NCBI GenBank assembly: GCA_029865665.1
Contig: JARXAV010000091.1
Coordinates: 1-6,046 of the forward strand
DNA: 6,046 bases
Direction: 5' to 3'
Source: Flectobacillus sp.
Lineage (GTDB): Bacteria > Bacteroidota > Bacteroidia > Cytophagales > Spirosomataceae
The position numbers were made by a program, and so were the translations under genes. Below are positions 5,851 to 6,046 of the stretch, piece after piece; the stretch's first letter is position 1; each line of letters begins with the position of its first letter. The notes under the pieces were generated by a model. It saw only the letters and a list, made by a program, of their open reading frames with translations, did no database searches and was not told the DNA's origin.

Positions 5851-5887
5851 AAACCAATGCTTATTCTACAAAAATAAGCATTGGTTT
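5851..5887 (-). terminator. Rho-independent terminator after rpoN
   Basis: AAACCAATGCTTATT (5851-5865) and AATAAGCATTGGTTT (5873-5887) form a perfect 15-bp stem with a 7-nt loop. On the minus strand the stem runs into a T-rich tail (TTTTTGTGTTT), beginning 24 nt after the rpoN stop codon. This is a convincing intrinsic terminator for the leftward rpoN transcript. The PAP2-like gene starts 48 bp further on, so it needs its own promoter in that gap or read-through. Confidence 0.85.
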
Positions 5888-5911
5888 AAGAACTTAATAT
5901 CAAAATGTCAT

Positions 5912-6046
5912 TTAAAGTTGTTTTCGTAGGCGAGCAACTGGAATATTGAGCTGTTCTCTGTATTTAGCGACTGTTCTACGAGCGATGTTGTAACCCTTTT
6001 CGTTCAAATATTTTTCTAGTTTATCATCCGATAACGGATTCATTTT
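5912..6046 (-). CDS. rpoN: RNA polymerase sigma-54 factor, C-terminal fragment
   Basis: Only the last 44 codons and TAA (5914-5912) lie in the window; the gene continues beyond 6046. The fragment contains [10 protein letters not shown], the canonical RpoN box that contacts the -24 promoter element, preceded by [19 protein letters not shown] and followed by [13 protein letters not shown], the usual end of the protein. Sigma-54 directs RNA polymerase to -24/-12 promoters, which need an AAA+ activator to open. The match to the family is essentially unmistakable even though the fragment is short. The perfect hairpin at 5851-5887 ends its transcript. Confidence 0.97.
   Translation of the reverse strand, partial: KMNPLSDDKLEKYLNEKGYNIARRTVAKYREQLNIPVARLRKQL

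Noticed and set aside
1..6046. Search for a defence, mobile or CRISPR system
   Set aside because: Only housekeeping and sugar-use genes with one AlbA_2-type fragment at the edge; no transposase, integrase, repeat-spacer array or toxin-antitoxin pair was seen.

Overview
The window reads as ordinary chromosome from an AT-rich member of the Bacteroidota, probably a Cytophagales-type bacterium. The reasons are protein flavour (a 126-aa protein family I know only from this phylum, and a LacI regulator with the 'SFAN' variant), start codons without Shine-Dalgarno sequences, and promoter-like matches of the Bacteroidota type (TTG, about 20 nt, TAnnTTTG). The genus cannot be fixed from the sequence alone. 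No phage, IS, CRISPR, tRNA or rRNA gene was seen.

Layout: (1) 1-516 +, the C-terminal 171 residues of an AlbA_2 (Schlafen-type) ATP-binding/DNA-binding regulator-like protein, cut by the window edge. (2) 513-1523 -, a LacI-family repressor whose stop codon overlaps that of gene 1. (3) 1524-1794, a divergent regulatory region with a 31-bp palindrome that covers the predicted lacI-type promoter. (4) 1795-2946 +, galK (galactokinase). (5) 2947-3156, a spacer holding a 166-bp element bounded by 19-bp inverted repeats. (6) 3157-4200 +, galT (galactose-1-phosphate uridylyltransferase). (7) 4201-4573, a gene-free stretch with a second, about 85% identical copy of the core of the galK-galT spacer, a 20-bp-stem inverted repeat and two further foldable segments. 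(8) 4574-4954 -, a conserved small protein of unknown function. (9) 5107-5802 -, a multi-spanning PAP2-like membrane protein with eroded catalytic motifs. (10) 5851-5887, a 15-bp perfect hairpin terminator. (11) 5912-6046 -, the last 44 codons of rpoN (sigma-54), including the RpoN box.

How it works together: galK and galT carry out two consecutive steps of the Leloir pathway (galactose to galactose-1-phosphate, then to UDP-galactose and glucose-1-phosphate). They are probably co-transcribed, with the divergent LacI-type protein as the likely local, self-regulated sugar-responsive repressor; that link is inferred from position. The minus-strand group rpoN, PAP2-like and small protein looks unrelated to galactose and converges on the gal genes across the structured 4201-4573 spacer.

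The least ordinary part of the window is the non-coding DNA around galT: an 80-bp gap-free direct repeat on both sides of the gene, one copy nested in a long inverted repeat. The coding genes are standard family members, and I see no convincing new multi-gene system.
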